Assembly: GCA_947494565.1 (NCBI GenBank)
Contig: CANLVG010000003.1
Location: 62,001-126,000, forward strand
DNA length: 64,000 nt
Reading direction: 5' to 3'
DNA from: an uncultured Flavobacteriaceae bacterium
GTDB lineage: Bacteria > Bacteroidota > Bacteroidia > Flavobacteriales > Flavobacteriaceae
Position numbers and translations under genes: made by a program. Shown piece by piece: positions 54,498 to 63,140 of the stretch. Position 1 is the stretch's first letter, and every line of letters begins with the position of its first letter. Below the pieces are notes generated by a model that did not search any database, had not been told where the DNA came from, and was given only the letters and a program-made list of their open reading frames with translations.

Positions 54498-55430
54498 TTA
54501 TGAATGGGAAGCTAGATATTGATTTTCCTTAGAATAAATGGATCTTATTGTTTCTAAGTCTTTAGCCTCGAAATATTCTTCGTCTTTTTTATTTCTATTG
54601 TAGATTTTATTCTTTTTGAAATAAGAGAAACAACCTTTGTCATGTGCAAGTCCTGTATAGTCTAAAATACCCTGAATGATCCCTTCCGGATTCTGAATGA
54701 AATCACCGTATTGCACGTCGAACACATCTGCCCTTGTTTTAGCAATTTCAAAATCCGTAACATCGGTGACCTTTTTTATCTGAAAAGCTGTCATAGCTAC
54801 AGGGTCATTCTTGTGAGCTTCGGCCCATTTTTTTTCCTCAACGGAATAGACGCCTTTCCACCATAGCTGTTTTTGACCACGTCTTTCCCAAAAACCGCTC
54901 TTTAACAACGAACTTATAGTAGGTACGGCCTTGCGATGTATACGAACAAAATGCGCATCAGGAAAAATACTGTGAATATACCCTAGCCGAGAGGGCCCCG
55001 TAATTTTAAAGGCCAACCTTTTTCTACCTTGATAGGAAACGATTTTCTGAAAATACTCCCTTACTTTATATATGGTCTCTGGATCTGCTGTTTCATTGAG
55101 TAAGAACTCACCTCTGAAATCAACATCAGAACCTAAGATTTCCTGCCACATATTGTAATTTTCGAAAGTTCTAAAAGTGAACTTATTGAGAATACCTAAA
55201 TTATTAAGTTGCTTTTTCTGTCCCTGTATGCGCCAAAACCTATTGTCTAAAATCCTTCTTAAATAATTTATCTTAAGATTTTGAGCATTCTTGTCTTGAA
55301 ATTTGGAAGCAAACCCAATATCCTTATGCCGCATCACTATTTCGGAAATCACCGAGGTGCCTGAGCGGGGATTGCCTATGAATACAATAGGCTTTTCCAG
55401 CTCTTTATAGGTTGTATAATCCGTCGACAT
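54498..55430 (-). CDS. Sulfotransferase, first of a tandem pair
   Basis: A 310-residue PAPS-dependent sulfotransferase. The P-loop-like FIGNPRSGTSV lies at 17-27. The 3'-phosphate motif FVRIHRKAVPTISSLLKS mirrors the twin gene, as do RHKDIGF, LWWKGVYSVEEK and CFSYFKKNKIYNRNK. A short insertion relative to the twin lies around residues 65-80. It starts 18 bases after cysN ends, so PAPS supply and use are encoded on one run. The two copies may place sulfate at different positions (inference). Confidence 0.9.
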   Translation of the reverse strand: MSTDYTTYKELEKPIVFIGNPRSGTSVISEIVMRHKDIGFASKFQDKNAQNLKINYLRRILDNRFWRIQGQKKQLNNLGILNKFTFRTFENYNMWQEILGSDVDFRGEFLLNETADPETIYKVREYFQKIVSYQGRKRLAFKITGPSRLGYIHSIFPDAHFVRIHRKAVPTISSLLKSGFWERRGQKQLWWKGVYSVEEKKWAEAHKNDPVAMTAFQIKKVTDVTDFEIAKTRADVFDVQYGDFIQNPEGIIQGILDYTGLAHDKGCFSYFKKNKIYNRNKKDEEYFEAKDLETIRSIYSKENQYLASHS

Positions 55431-55448
55431 GTTTTGGATTCTGATTGG

Positions 55449-56708
55449 TTATTGGACAATCATACCTGCCGCTACGGTTTCATTGGTTGTTTCATCGACT
55501 AAAATAAGACTGCCTGTTGCCCTATTTTCACGATATGAATCGATCATTAGAGGTTTGGTAGTTCTGATTTTCACCTTGCAAATGTCATTCATCCCAAGCT
55601 CCTTATCCTCTAGATTCCTTCCTAAAGTTTCAATATCTATTTTATAGAGTATTTCCTTTATCATAGCCGTTTGCTCATTTGTGGTATGGCGCACCGTATA
55701 CTTTGCACGAGGTCTTGCCGGAGCGTTGTTCAACCAACAAAGCATAACCTCTAAATCTTGAGCTGGTTCGGGCTTGTTGTTTGATCGTACGATCATGTCA
55801 CCACGACCAATGTCAATATCGTCTTCTAAAGTCATAGAAATGGACATTGGTGCATAGGCCTCGTCCAGTTCTCCTTTTGGACCTTCTACGGTTTTGATTT
55901 TAGAGGTGAACCCCGAAGGCATTACCGTAACTTCATCACCTGGCCTAAAAATGCCACTTGAGATCCTTCCAGCGTAACCCCGATAGTCAATAAAGCCATC
56001 ACGTTGGGGCCTTAACACGGTCTGTACCGGAAAACGTGCATCTACACTATTAAAATCGCTGCTGATATGAATGGTTTCTAAGGTATGAAGCATTGGTGCT
56101 CCATTGTACCATGCCATATTTTCAGAACGATTTACTACATTGTCTCCTAATAGAGCACTGATGGGTATAAAACGAACATCTTGTACTAACAATTTTGAAG
56201 AAAAATCTTGAAATTGTTTGACAATTTTATTGTAAACCTCTTCTTTAAAATCTACTAAATCCATCTTGTTGATACATACGACCAAGTGAGGAATTTGTAA
56301 AAGAGAAGCTATAAAAGCGTGTCTTTTGGTTTGTTCAATAACCCCATGTCTTGCATCTACCAAAATGATAGCGGCGTTAGCGGTTGAAGCTCCGGTGACC
56401 ATGTTTCTAGTATATTGAATATGGCCCGGAGTATCGGCTATAATAAATTTTCTTTTGGGCGTAGTGAAATAGCGATATGCCACGTCAATTGTAATTCCTT
56501 GTTCACGTTCATCTTTAAGGCCATCGGTAAATAAGGCAAGATCCACACCTTCATGACCTTTTTTCTGACTCGTACTTTCTATGGCTTCCAATTGGTCTTC
56601 AAAAATCGATTTTGAATCGTATAAAAGTCGTCCGATCAACGTACTTTTTCCGTCGTCGACGCTACCTGCGGTGGTAAATCTTAATAATTGATTGTTATTT
56701 AATTCCAT
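55449..56708 (-). CDS. cysN: Sulfate adenylyltransferase large subunit (GTPase)
   Basis: A 419-residue EF-Tu-like GTPase subunit of ATP sulfurylase, which with CysD makes APS from sulfate. GTP-binding motifs: G1 GSVDDGKST (15-23), G3 DTPGH, G4 NKMD. The short length and lack of a C-terminal kinase region show it is not the NodQ/CysNC fusion form; APS kinase is a separate gene here. It follows cysD by 12 bases and leads into the sulfotransferase pair. Confidence 0.96.
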   Translation of the reverse strand: MELNNNQLLRFTTAGSVDDGKSTLIGRLLYDSKSIFEDQLEAIESTSQKKGHEGVDLALFTDGLKDEREQGITIDVAYRYFTTPKRKFIIADTPGHIQYTRNMVTGASTANAAIILVDARHGVIEQTKRHAFIASLLQIPHLVVCINKMDLVDFKEEVYNKIVKQFQDFSSKLLVQDVRFIPISALLGDNVVNRSENMAWYNGAPMLHTLETIHISSDFNSVDARFPVQTVLRPQRDGFIDYRGYAGRISSGIFRPGDEVTVMPSGFTSKIKTVEGPKGELDEAYAPMSISMTLEDDIDIGRGDMIVRSNNKPEPAQDLEVMLCWLNNAPARPRAKYTVRHTTNEQTAMIKEILYKIDIETLGRNLEDKELGMNDICKVKIRTTKPLMIDSYRENRATGSLILVDETTNETVAAGMIVQ

Positions 56709-56720
56709 CTTGTTTTTTCT

Positions 56721-57626
56721 TTAAAAGTAACCTTGTCTTTTTCTGTCTTCCATCGCGCTTTCCGAACGTTTGTCGTCAGTTCTATTGCCTCGTTCGGTTT
56801 GTCGCATACCGGAAACTTCCTCTGCGATTTTTTCAAGGGTATCGGCATCTGATTCGATACCTCCTGTAATGGTGATATCACCAAGCGTACGGAATCTTAT
56901 CTTTTTAGTAACGATTTCCTCTCCATCTTCCAACTTCAAAAACTCTGAATTAGGAATCCAGGAATCACTTCTCCATACTACTTCGCGTTCATGGGCATAG
57001 TACAAAGATGGAATAGCTATGTTTTCTCTACAGATATAATTCCAAACGTCCATTTCTGTCCAGTTACTAATCGGGAAAGCCCTAAAGTGCTCACCTTCGA
57101 AATGCTTTCCATTAAATAGGTTCCATAGTTCGGGGCGTTGGTTTTTTGGATCCCATTGACCAAAATCATCCCGGTGCGAAAAGAAACGTTCTTTGGCTCT
57201 AGCTTTTTCTTCATCGCGTCTACCACCACCAATGGCACAATCTACCTTATTGGCTTCAATGGCATCTAATAGGGTTGTAATCTGTAATGAATTACGTGTG
57301 GCATTCTTGCCTTTTTCTTCTGCAACCCTACCATCGTCGATAGCTTCTTGTACAGAACCTACAATAAGATTCACACCCAATTCTTTGAGGGTGTCATCTC
57401 GAAATTGAATGGTTTCGGGGAAATTATGCCCCGTATCCACATGCATTAAAGGAAAAGGTATTTTTGCCGGATAAAATGCTTTCTTAGCAAGATGGGCTAC
57501 CAATATGGAATCCTTTCCTCCTGAAAATAAGATAACCGGATTTTGAAATTGGGCCCAGACCTCCCTAAGAACATATATGGCCTCAGATTCTAATTCGTCA
57601 AGATAATTTAAATAGTATTTACTCAT
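56721..57626 (-). CDS. cysD: Sulfate adenylyltransferase small subunit
   Basis: A 301-residue PP-loop enzyme of the CysD type that forms adenylyl sulfate. The start MSKYYLNYLDELESEAIYVLREV is typical. The PP-loop is FSGGKDSILV (35-40 for SGGKDS). AIGGGRRDEEKARAKERFFS and WTEMDVWNYI are the other family motifs. Its ATG overlaps the stop of cysC by 4 bases, showing tight coupling. Confidence 0.96.
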   Translation of the reverse strand: MSKYYLNYLDELESEAIYVLREVWAQFQNPVILFSGGKDSILVAHLAKKAFYPAKIPFPLMHVDTGHNFPETIQFRDDTLKELGVNLIVGSVQEAIDDGRVAEEKGKNATRNSLQITTLLDAIEANKVDCAIGGGRRDEEKARAKERFFSHRDDFGQWDPKNQRPELWNLFNGKHFEGEHFRAFPISNWTEMDVWNYICRENIAIPSLYYAHEREVVWRSDSWIPNSEFLKLEDGEEIVTKKIRFRTLGDITITGGIESDADTLEKIAEEVSGMRQTERGNRTDDKRSESAMEDRKRQGYF

Positions 57627-58219
57627 TTTTTGAGTCTTAAGTGGTTTTCGATTTTATGATATATGATAGTTACTGATTCTTCGATAGAATACTTTTCCGT
57701 TACCTCGGCATCTGGCTGTTCCGGTGCCTCATATGGGGCCGAAATACCTGTCATGTTTTTGATTTCTCCCTTGCGCGCTTTTGCATAAAGCCCCTTGACA
57801 TCACGTTGTTCACAGACCTCAAGGCTAGTGTTTACAAAAACTTCAATATAGTTTTCAGCACCGACGGCTTTTTTAATCAATTCGCGATCTTTCTTGTAAG
57901 GAGCAACAAATGCGGCCAAGACGACCACGCCGGCATCTACAAATAGATTGGCAATTTCACCGATTCTTCGATTGTTTTCAGAACGATCTTCGGGGCTGAA
58001 TGTAAGATCTTTATTGATACCATGTCTAATATTATCACCATCTAGGGTATAGGTCTTTACATTCTTTTCGTGCAAATATTGTTCTAAAGCATTGGCAATT
58101 GTAGATTTTCCAGATCCCGATAGGCCAGTAAAGAAAATTAGCAACGAATTATGACCATTTGCTCTTCTGCGATCATTACGTGCTACATTATATGAATGTC
58201 GAACTATATTTTTTTCCAT
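57623..58219 (-). CDS. cysC: Adenylyl-sulfate kinase (APS kinase)
   Basis: A 198-residue P-loop kinase that turns APS into PAPS. The Walker A motif is GLSGSGKST (32-40). DGDNIRHGINKDLTFSPEDRSENNRR is the signature stretch at its usual place, and the lid region with DVKGLYAKARKGEIKNMTG follows. It overlaps the DUF2061 gene by 16 bases on one side and cysD by 4 on the other. Confidence 0.96.
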   Translation of the reverse strand: MEKNIVRHSYNVARNDRRRANGHNSLLIFFTGLSGSGKSTIANALEQYLHEKNVKTYTLDGDNIRHGINKDLTFSPEDRSENNRRIGEIANLFVDAGVVVLAAFVAPYKKDRELIKKAVGAENYIEVFVNTSLEVCEQRDVKGLYAKARKGEIKNMTGISAPYEAPEQPDAEVTEKYSIEESVTIIYHKIENHLRLKK

Positions 58220-58662
58220 TTTTTTGATCTAATAATTCTGTCCAAGCCAAAATTAATTCGGTACCAAGCCCTTTCATGGCAATAATACAATATCATTTTC
58301 GTAATGACTTCGGCTCCTCCTATTTTAAGACCCGTCATAGGGTCTCCTGAAATAACCCAGGAAAGTATTATGGTGTCTAAAGTACCAACAATACGCCATG
58401 ACACAGTTTTTAATAAGTGCCTTTTACGGCTTTCTGGAATACCGACCCGTAGCCAAGCACGCTCATGTACATAGTACAATATCATTTTGGTCACCACTTC
58501 AGAAAAGCCTATTTTGAGACCTGTCATCGGGTTGCCCGTAATTATCCACGACAAAAGTACGGTATCTATAGTACCCACAATACGCCAAGTAATAGTCTTG
58601 GCAATATGCCTTTTATGGGATATCTTACCCATGAGACGCGATATTTTTCCTAAAGGCCCCAT
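58204..58662 (-). CDS. Tandem DUF2061 membrane protein in the sulfate-activation operon
   Basis: A 152-residue protein made of two near-identical DUF2061 units of about 55 residues. Unit 1 has TITWRIVGTIDTVLLSWI and TKMILYYVHERAWLR; unit 2 has TVSWRIVGTLDTIILSWV and TKMILYYCHERAWYR. Each unit has two short hydrophobic stretches and would sit in the membrane. DUF2061 proteins recur beside sulfate-activation genes in Bacteroidota, but their job is not established. Overlaps with cysC (16 bases) and cysQ (1 base, TAATG) tie it firmly to the pathway. Confidence 0.85.
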   Translation of the reverse strand: MGPLGKISRLMGKISHKRHIAKTITWRIVGTIDTVLLSWIITGNPMTGLKIGFSEVVTKMILYYVHERAWLRVGIPESRKRHLLKTVSWRIVGTLDTIILSWVISGDPMTGLKIGGAEVITKMILYYCHERAWYRINFGLDRIIRSKKWKKI

Positions 58663-59459
58663 TATTTATTTACCAAAAAGAAGGGATTTAAGAGGTTTTC
58701 TTTATTATATAAAAGTTCTTCATTTGTATCCTGCGAAATTACACTTAAGCCAACAGCATTGCAAATTGCTTGACCAGCTGCAGTGTCCCATTCCATTGTG
58801 GGGGCGAAACGCGGATAAACATCAGCCTTGCCTTCAGCCACTAGGCAAAATTTTAAGGAGCTTCCCTTTGAGACAATATCAACGTTTTTGAAATCATGTT
58901 TAACCGAATCGATATAATCTATCGTATTTTGATTCATGTGGGACCTACTCCCCACAATACGCAACAGATTTCTATCCAAAGCGCTCGGTTTGATGCGATC
59001 TTCTTCGGTGAACAATTCTTTATTAATGTTGTGGTCTTTTGTCAAAACGGATTTGTAGGCAATACTCTTGCTCACGTCAGCATAATATAGTTCTCGTGAG
59101 ACGGGTACATAAATGACGCCAAAGGTAGGTTTACCTTCTTGACACAAAGCAATATTAACGGTGAACTCCCCGTTTTTTTTGATAAATTCCTTAGTGCCAT
59201 CCAAAGGATCGACGATCCAACAGGTTTTCCAGCTCTTCCGCACCTCGAAATCCAGTTGTTTATTTTCCTCGCTTATGATCGGGTGGTCGGTAGTTTGAAG
59301 GAAAGCCACAATTGCATCGTTTGCTGCCTTATCTGCAACTGTCAGCGGCGAGTTGTCTTCTTTGTGCTCGACTTTTATTTCTGGACCTTCATAGACTTTT
59401 AGAATTTCTTTGCCTCCGGCAATGGCGGCTTCTATCGCCAATTGTAGATCTTTTTGCAT
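58662..59459 (-). CDS. cysQ: 3'(2'),5'-bisphosphate nucleotidase
   Basis: A 265-residue enzyme of the inositol-monophosphatase superfamily that degrades PAP, the by-product of PAPS-dependent sulfation, to AMP. Metal ligands: Glu64-65 region (ISEEN), DPLDGTKEF (84-91) and WDTAAG near the C-terminus. The length is standard. It is the first gene of the sulfur module on this strand, 141 bases after the GT4 gene. Confidence 0.95.
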   Translation of the reverse strand: MQKDLQLAIEAAIAGGKEILKVYEGPEIKVEHKEDNSPLTVADKAANDAIVAFLQTTDHPIISEENKQLDFEVRKSWKTCWIVDPLDGTKEFIKKNGEFTVNIALCQEGKPTFGVIYVPVSRELYYADVSKSIAYKSVLTKDHNINKELFTEEDRIKPSALDRNLLRIVGSRSHMNQNTIDYIDSVKHDFKNVDIVSKGSSLKFCLVAEGKADVYPRFAPTMEWDTAAGQAICNAVGLSVISQDTNEELLYNKENLLNPFFLVNK

Positions 59460-59600
59460 AAATGATGTTTGCTGTGATTAGTTCTTTTTTGTTAATGTGA
59501 ATCTTTACATGAAGAATAACGCAAGTTTCGACGAAATGATATACCAAGATGGTCTTTTTTTTGTAAGGCCCATGAGAGACAGCCTGAAATGACCAAGACC

Positions 59601-60671
59601 CTATTTCGAATGTACTTCTTGTAACAATTTTTGCCAATTTTGCCCCACTTCATCCATTGAAAATTTTTCTAAAGCGAGTGGCGCATTTTTCTGTAGCCGA
59701 ACTCTTAGTTCATTATCTTCTATTAATCGAACCACTTCGCTGACCATGGCTTCTATGTTCTGATTTTCGATGAGAAGTCCGTTATCCTCATTGGTAAGTA
59801 TATCTGAGGGGCCAGAAATACAATCATACGCAATACAAGCGGTACCTTGTGAACATGCTTCAAGTAAAGTCATCGGCAGTCCTTCAAAGCGGGACGGTAG
59901 TATGAAAATCTCGGCAGTATTCAAGATATCCTTTATATCCGTTCTGTATCCTGTGAACTCCACGTTTGTAACACCTAACTCTAGGACCAAATTCTCTAAA
60001 TATTCTCTTCCATGATCGCCTGCACCAACTATTTTGAATAACCAATCGGAACTTTTTTCACCTACCTTTTTCGCGATTTTAATTAAGTTGTCAAAACCTT
60101 TATGATGATAGCGGTTCAATTGACCAATGGCAACAATTTCTTTTTTTCTATTGGTAGGCAGATTTTTTGCTATTTCAAAAGAACACGGATTGGGCATCAC
60201 AATCACCTTTTTATTTTTTTTGGAAAAATAGTTTAAATCAAAACTAGTTAATATGGTAACCGCATTTGCCATGGGGTATAAAAAGGTCCACAAAAATTTT
60301 TCTTGATAGGTATAACGAGAGAGGTAGTTGTTGTGCTCAGAGACTATAATCTTAATACCGTATATTTTCGCAACAGGAATGGTCATGTATCCTAACAAGT
60401 CTATATGTGAATTCATGATATCAGGTCTATTGGCCTTTTTTTTATAAAATGATAGTAAACTGAAAAAACCACTAAAGACTACCGATTTAACCAGGGGTTG
60501 CTTGTGAAGCCGCACCCTTTCGATGTCTGCATTTAAAGGATATTGATCACCCCCTGTAAAAGTGATAATCCGCACTTGGTGTCCGTGGTCATCAAGATAG
60601 TTCGCGATAAGACTAATGACGCGTTGTGCTCCGCCGTCGGTCATTTTACTGATTAGGAAGTCTATTTTCAT
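59601..60671 (-). CDS. Glycosyltransferase family 4, PglH-like (third copy)
   Basis: A 356-residue GT-B enzyme. It begins MKIDFLISKMTDGGAQRVIS, the acceptor-domain loop of this subgroup. The donor site has IVAIGQLNRYHHKGFDNL and PSRFEGLPMTLLEACSQGTACIAYD, ending CISGPSDIL, as in PglH/PglJ-like GalNAc transferases. It lies 3 bases after the O-antigen ligase gene. The 141-base gap that follows separates it from the sulfur module. Confidence 0.92.
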   Translation of the reverse strand: MKIDFLISKMTDGGAQRVISLIANYLDDHGHQVRIITFTGGDQYPLNADIERVRLHKQPLVKSVVFSGFFSLLSFYKKKANRPDIMNSHIDLLGYMTIPVAKIYGIKIIVSEHNNYLSRYTYQEKFLWTFLYPMANAVTILTSFDLNYFSKKNKKVIVMPNPCSFEIAKNLPTNRKKEIVAIGQLNRYHHKGFDNLIKIAKKVGEKSSDWLFKIVGAGDHGREYLENLVLELGVTNVEFTGYRTDIKDILNTAEIFILPSRFEGLPMTLLEACSQGTACIAYDCISGPSDILTNEDNGLLIENQNIEAMVSEVVRLIEDNELRVRLQKNAPLALEKFSMDEVGQNWQKLLQEVHSK

Positions 60672-60674
60672 GGA

Positions 60675-61811
60675 TTATCCTTTTTCAGATTTTATTTGGT
60701 AGGACTCTTCGGATGATATTGTGTTCAATTCTTCTACTTGATATATCTTATTGAATAGAAAAAGAGATAATGCCAGTTTTACCTCGTTGTCGTAGAAATT
60801 ATGCGTTGTCAAAAGATAGATTGTCAAAGCTAAGCATAGTAAAAAAAGAGATGGTTCAATGTAAAACAGCCGCCATGATTTTATAAGTAGAATGATGAGT
60901 AAACCAACAAAAAATAGTAAAGGTATTATACCCGATTCCCCCATAATCAACAGGTATGTATTGTGTGCCCCAATACCTTTAATACCCCCCCCTTGAAAAC
61001 TTCCATATCCATAACCAAAAATAGGCTTTTCAAATATCGCATCGTAGAATAGCGCCCAAGTCTCATCCCTTGAATCATGACCCAAATCTTCAGTGGTAGT
61101 CTCATCACTTAGAACCCCTTTGTATTTATCAAATCTTTTCCCTCCTATGTCGAAAGCGCTTCCTACCACCAAAAGAGCTAAGAACACAACGACCCCAGCC
61201 ACAAGTATTCTAATATTCTTTGGATTACTTCGTATTGATATAACGTTAATAAGTGCCCAAATCACAAGAAAAGTTCTAGAAAAAGTAAGGAAGCCAGCAA
61301 GGGAAAAAATTATTTGCATGGCTATTTTGTATTTTCCGGCTTTCATGTTGTTCGATATTGCGTACCCAAATAGAGCCACGAAGCCGGCGCCGTTCGGATT
61401 AAAATAAAAACCGGCGGCACGGCCGTTAAAATTATCGAAATAAACGGAGTTCAAAATAATACTGATCGCTCCAATCGCCAAAACGATTCTTACTTCTTTT
61501 CTCGTTATTTCGCTGAAAAAGGAGCTTCCGAAAAATACTACTATGAAGAATTTTGCAAAATTTGTAAAGAAATCACGTTCTTCACCCATCAGTTGAAATG
61601 CTCCAAAAGCGAAATACAAAACCCCGCAAATAAGTATACCTACATGAGGTTTTCCCTTTAAGAAAAATAGATAATAGCAAATTAGTAGAAAGAAAGAACC
61701 ATAGCTTAATATGGTTCCTACAACACTTCCAAAAGATTTTAAGGCCACGGTTGGCAGGTTGAGTACGAACAACCCTAGAATTACATATTTTAAAATGTTT
61801 TTTGGATTCAT
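60675..61811 (-). CDS. O-antigen ligase/polymerase family membrane protein (Wzy-like)
   Basis: A 378-residue integral membrane protein with many transmembrane helices and one large periplasmic loop near residues 225-285 containing DETWALFYDAIFEKPIFGYGYG and GAHNTYL. The GYGYGSF and HN(T/S) pattern is that of the Wzy_C/O-antigen ligase superfamily. In a repeat-unit pathway it polymerises units on the periplasmic face, or transfers a finished chain. Which one cannot be told by sequence. It overlaps the flippase gene by 4 bases. Confidence 0.88.
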   Translation of the reverse strand: MNPKNILKYVILGLFVLNLPTVALKSFGSVVGTILSYGSFFLLICYYLFFLKGKPHVGILICGVLYFAFGAFQLMGEERDFFTNFAKFFIVVFFGSSFFSEITRKEVRIVLAIGAISIILNSVYFDNFNGRAAGFYFNPNGAGFVALFGYAISNNMKAGKYKIAMQIIFSLAGFLTFSRTFLVIWALINVISIRSNPKNIRILVAGVVVFLALLVVGSAFDIGGKRFDKYKGVLSDETTTEDLGHDSRDETWALFYDAIFEKPIFGYGYGSFQGGGIKGIGAHNTYLLIMGESGIIPLLFFVGLLIILLIKSWRLFYIEPSLFLLCLALTIYLLTTHNFYDNEVKLALSLFLFNKIYQVEELNTISSEESYQIKSEKG

Positions 61812-63130
61812 AGGCTCTTAATCAGACTATTTCTTTTTTTCATGGTAAACACGAAGAACGTAAGGGTTCGTAAAATCATTACAATTGTTGTTGCCATAGC
61901 GAGCCCATAGATACCATATTTATCGATTAGAACAATATTCAACACGATATTTAATAAGAAACTTACAAAAGATATTCTTGCCATAAACCTATTTTCATTT
62001 ATGGTCGTTAAAAACTTTGAGATTATCCGACCTGCAAAAGCAAACGGAATATAAATTAATAAAATGCGTTGAATTCTTGAAACAATAATGGTATCCTCCG
62101 AGGTGAACTCATTACGTTCTAAAGCAAAAGCGATAATCTCTGGAGTAAAAATATAAATCACGGTGCATATTAATAGCGCACTGATGAAACTGCCCTTTAT
62201 TATTTTCAATAATTGCGCATAGGCTTTTTTAATATCTGTGTTCACCAATTTTGAAAAATGCGGGAGTAAAACTTTACCTACCGAGATTACAATAATCGCC
62301 AAAGCAAAACTAGGGATTTTTGTACCGTAGTTTATGGCACCAATGGCACCAATGGCAAGTTGGGCTGCAAAATATTTGTCAACGAAGTTATTCCCCATTG
62401 AAAAGAAGGCAGCGGCCAGTTTATGGGGTATTTGCTGTATCATAATTTTGGCACCTTCATTTATGACTGGCTTGCTGAGGAATAGGACATTCAACAATTT
62501 GCTTTGAATCAGCAAGTAAGCGAAAGTTATGACAGTGCCGAGTAAAAATGCCCATGCCAGAACTAAATCCCCAAGTTGTTCTTGGGCGAAAAAGAGAAAT
62601 AGAATAGTGGTCATAGGAAAAAAAATACCCCCTATATTGGCGATGAAGAATTTACCTTTTACTTCAATCAGCCCTACCATTACATTATTCAGTCCCATGA
62701 ATATGAGGCTTGGCATTACAATGAAAATTTGTTGTTTTACCAACTGATAGTACTTATCAGGTTTATTCGGAAAGACCTCCTCAATAAAAACGTCTGTGCT
62801 CAAATAAACAATCAAGGTGAAAAATAAGGAGATGCCTATTACCATTAAAAACATAACCGCTTGAAAAGATGCCAGATTACCACCGTTTGTTTTTTCAGTA
62901 ATATAGTTAGGGATAAAAATATTGCTTAGAGATCCGATGAAGACATTTTTAATGAAGCCTGGGAGTAAAATGGCAATTAAAAAAGTATCTAGTGTCAGGG
63001 AAAGACCAAAGGTTGAAGCAACAAGCGTTTCTTTGTAAAACCCTAAAACTTTTAAACCTAACGAAATAATGCCAACAGTAGCGATACTTTGAAAAAGGCG
63101 ATTATTGAATACTTTACCTAAAAACTGCAT
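61808..63130 (-). CDS. MurJ/MviN-like lipid-linked oligosaccharide flippase
   Basis: A 440-residue protein with about 12 transmembrane helices. The pattern VGIISLGLKVLGFYKETLVASTFG at the start, and the repeated MviN-like helices such as IGAIGAINYGTKIPSFALAII, place it in the MOP exporter superfamily (MurJ branch). It would flip the undecaprenyl-linked repeat unit to the outer face, serving as Wzx in this cluster. A housekeeping MurJ role is unlikely given the context. It precedes the Wzy-like gene with a 4-base overlap. Confidence 0.9.
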   Translation of the reverse strand: MQFLGKVFNNRLFQSIATVGIISLGLKVLGFYKETLVASTFGLSLTLDTFLIAILLPGFIKNVFIGSLSNIFIPNYITEKTNGGNLASFQAVMFLMVIGISLFFTLIVYLSTDVFIEEVFPNKPDKYYQLVKQQIFIVMPSLIFMGLNNVMVGLIEVKGKFFIANIGGIFFPMTTILFLFFAQEQLGDLVLAWAFLLGTVITFAYLLIQSKLLNVLFLSKPVINEGAKIMIQQIPHKLAAAFFSMGNNFVDKYFAAQLAIGAIGAINYGTKIPSFALAIIVISVGKVLLPHFSKLVNTDIKKAYAQLLKIIKGSFISALLICTVIYIFTPEIIAFALERNEFTSEDTIIVSRIQRILLIYIPFAFAGRIISKFLTTINENRFMARISFVSFLLNIVLNIVLIDKYGIYGLAMATTIVMILRTLTFFVFTMKKRNSLIKSL

Positions 63131-63140
63131 GTCAGGTCTT

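Noticed and set aside
59389-59637. 82-residue minus-strand frame between GT4 and cysQ
   Set aside because: It overlaps both neighbours in another frame and shows no motif; the gap looks non-coding.
61808-63130. Housekeeping MurJ
   Set aside because: The fold fits MurJ, but the 4-base overlap with a Wzy-like gene and the glycosyltransferase context favour a polysaccharide flippase.
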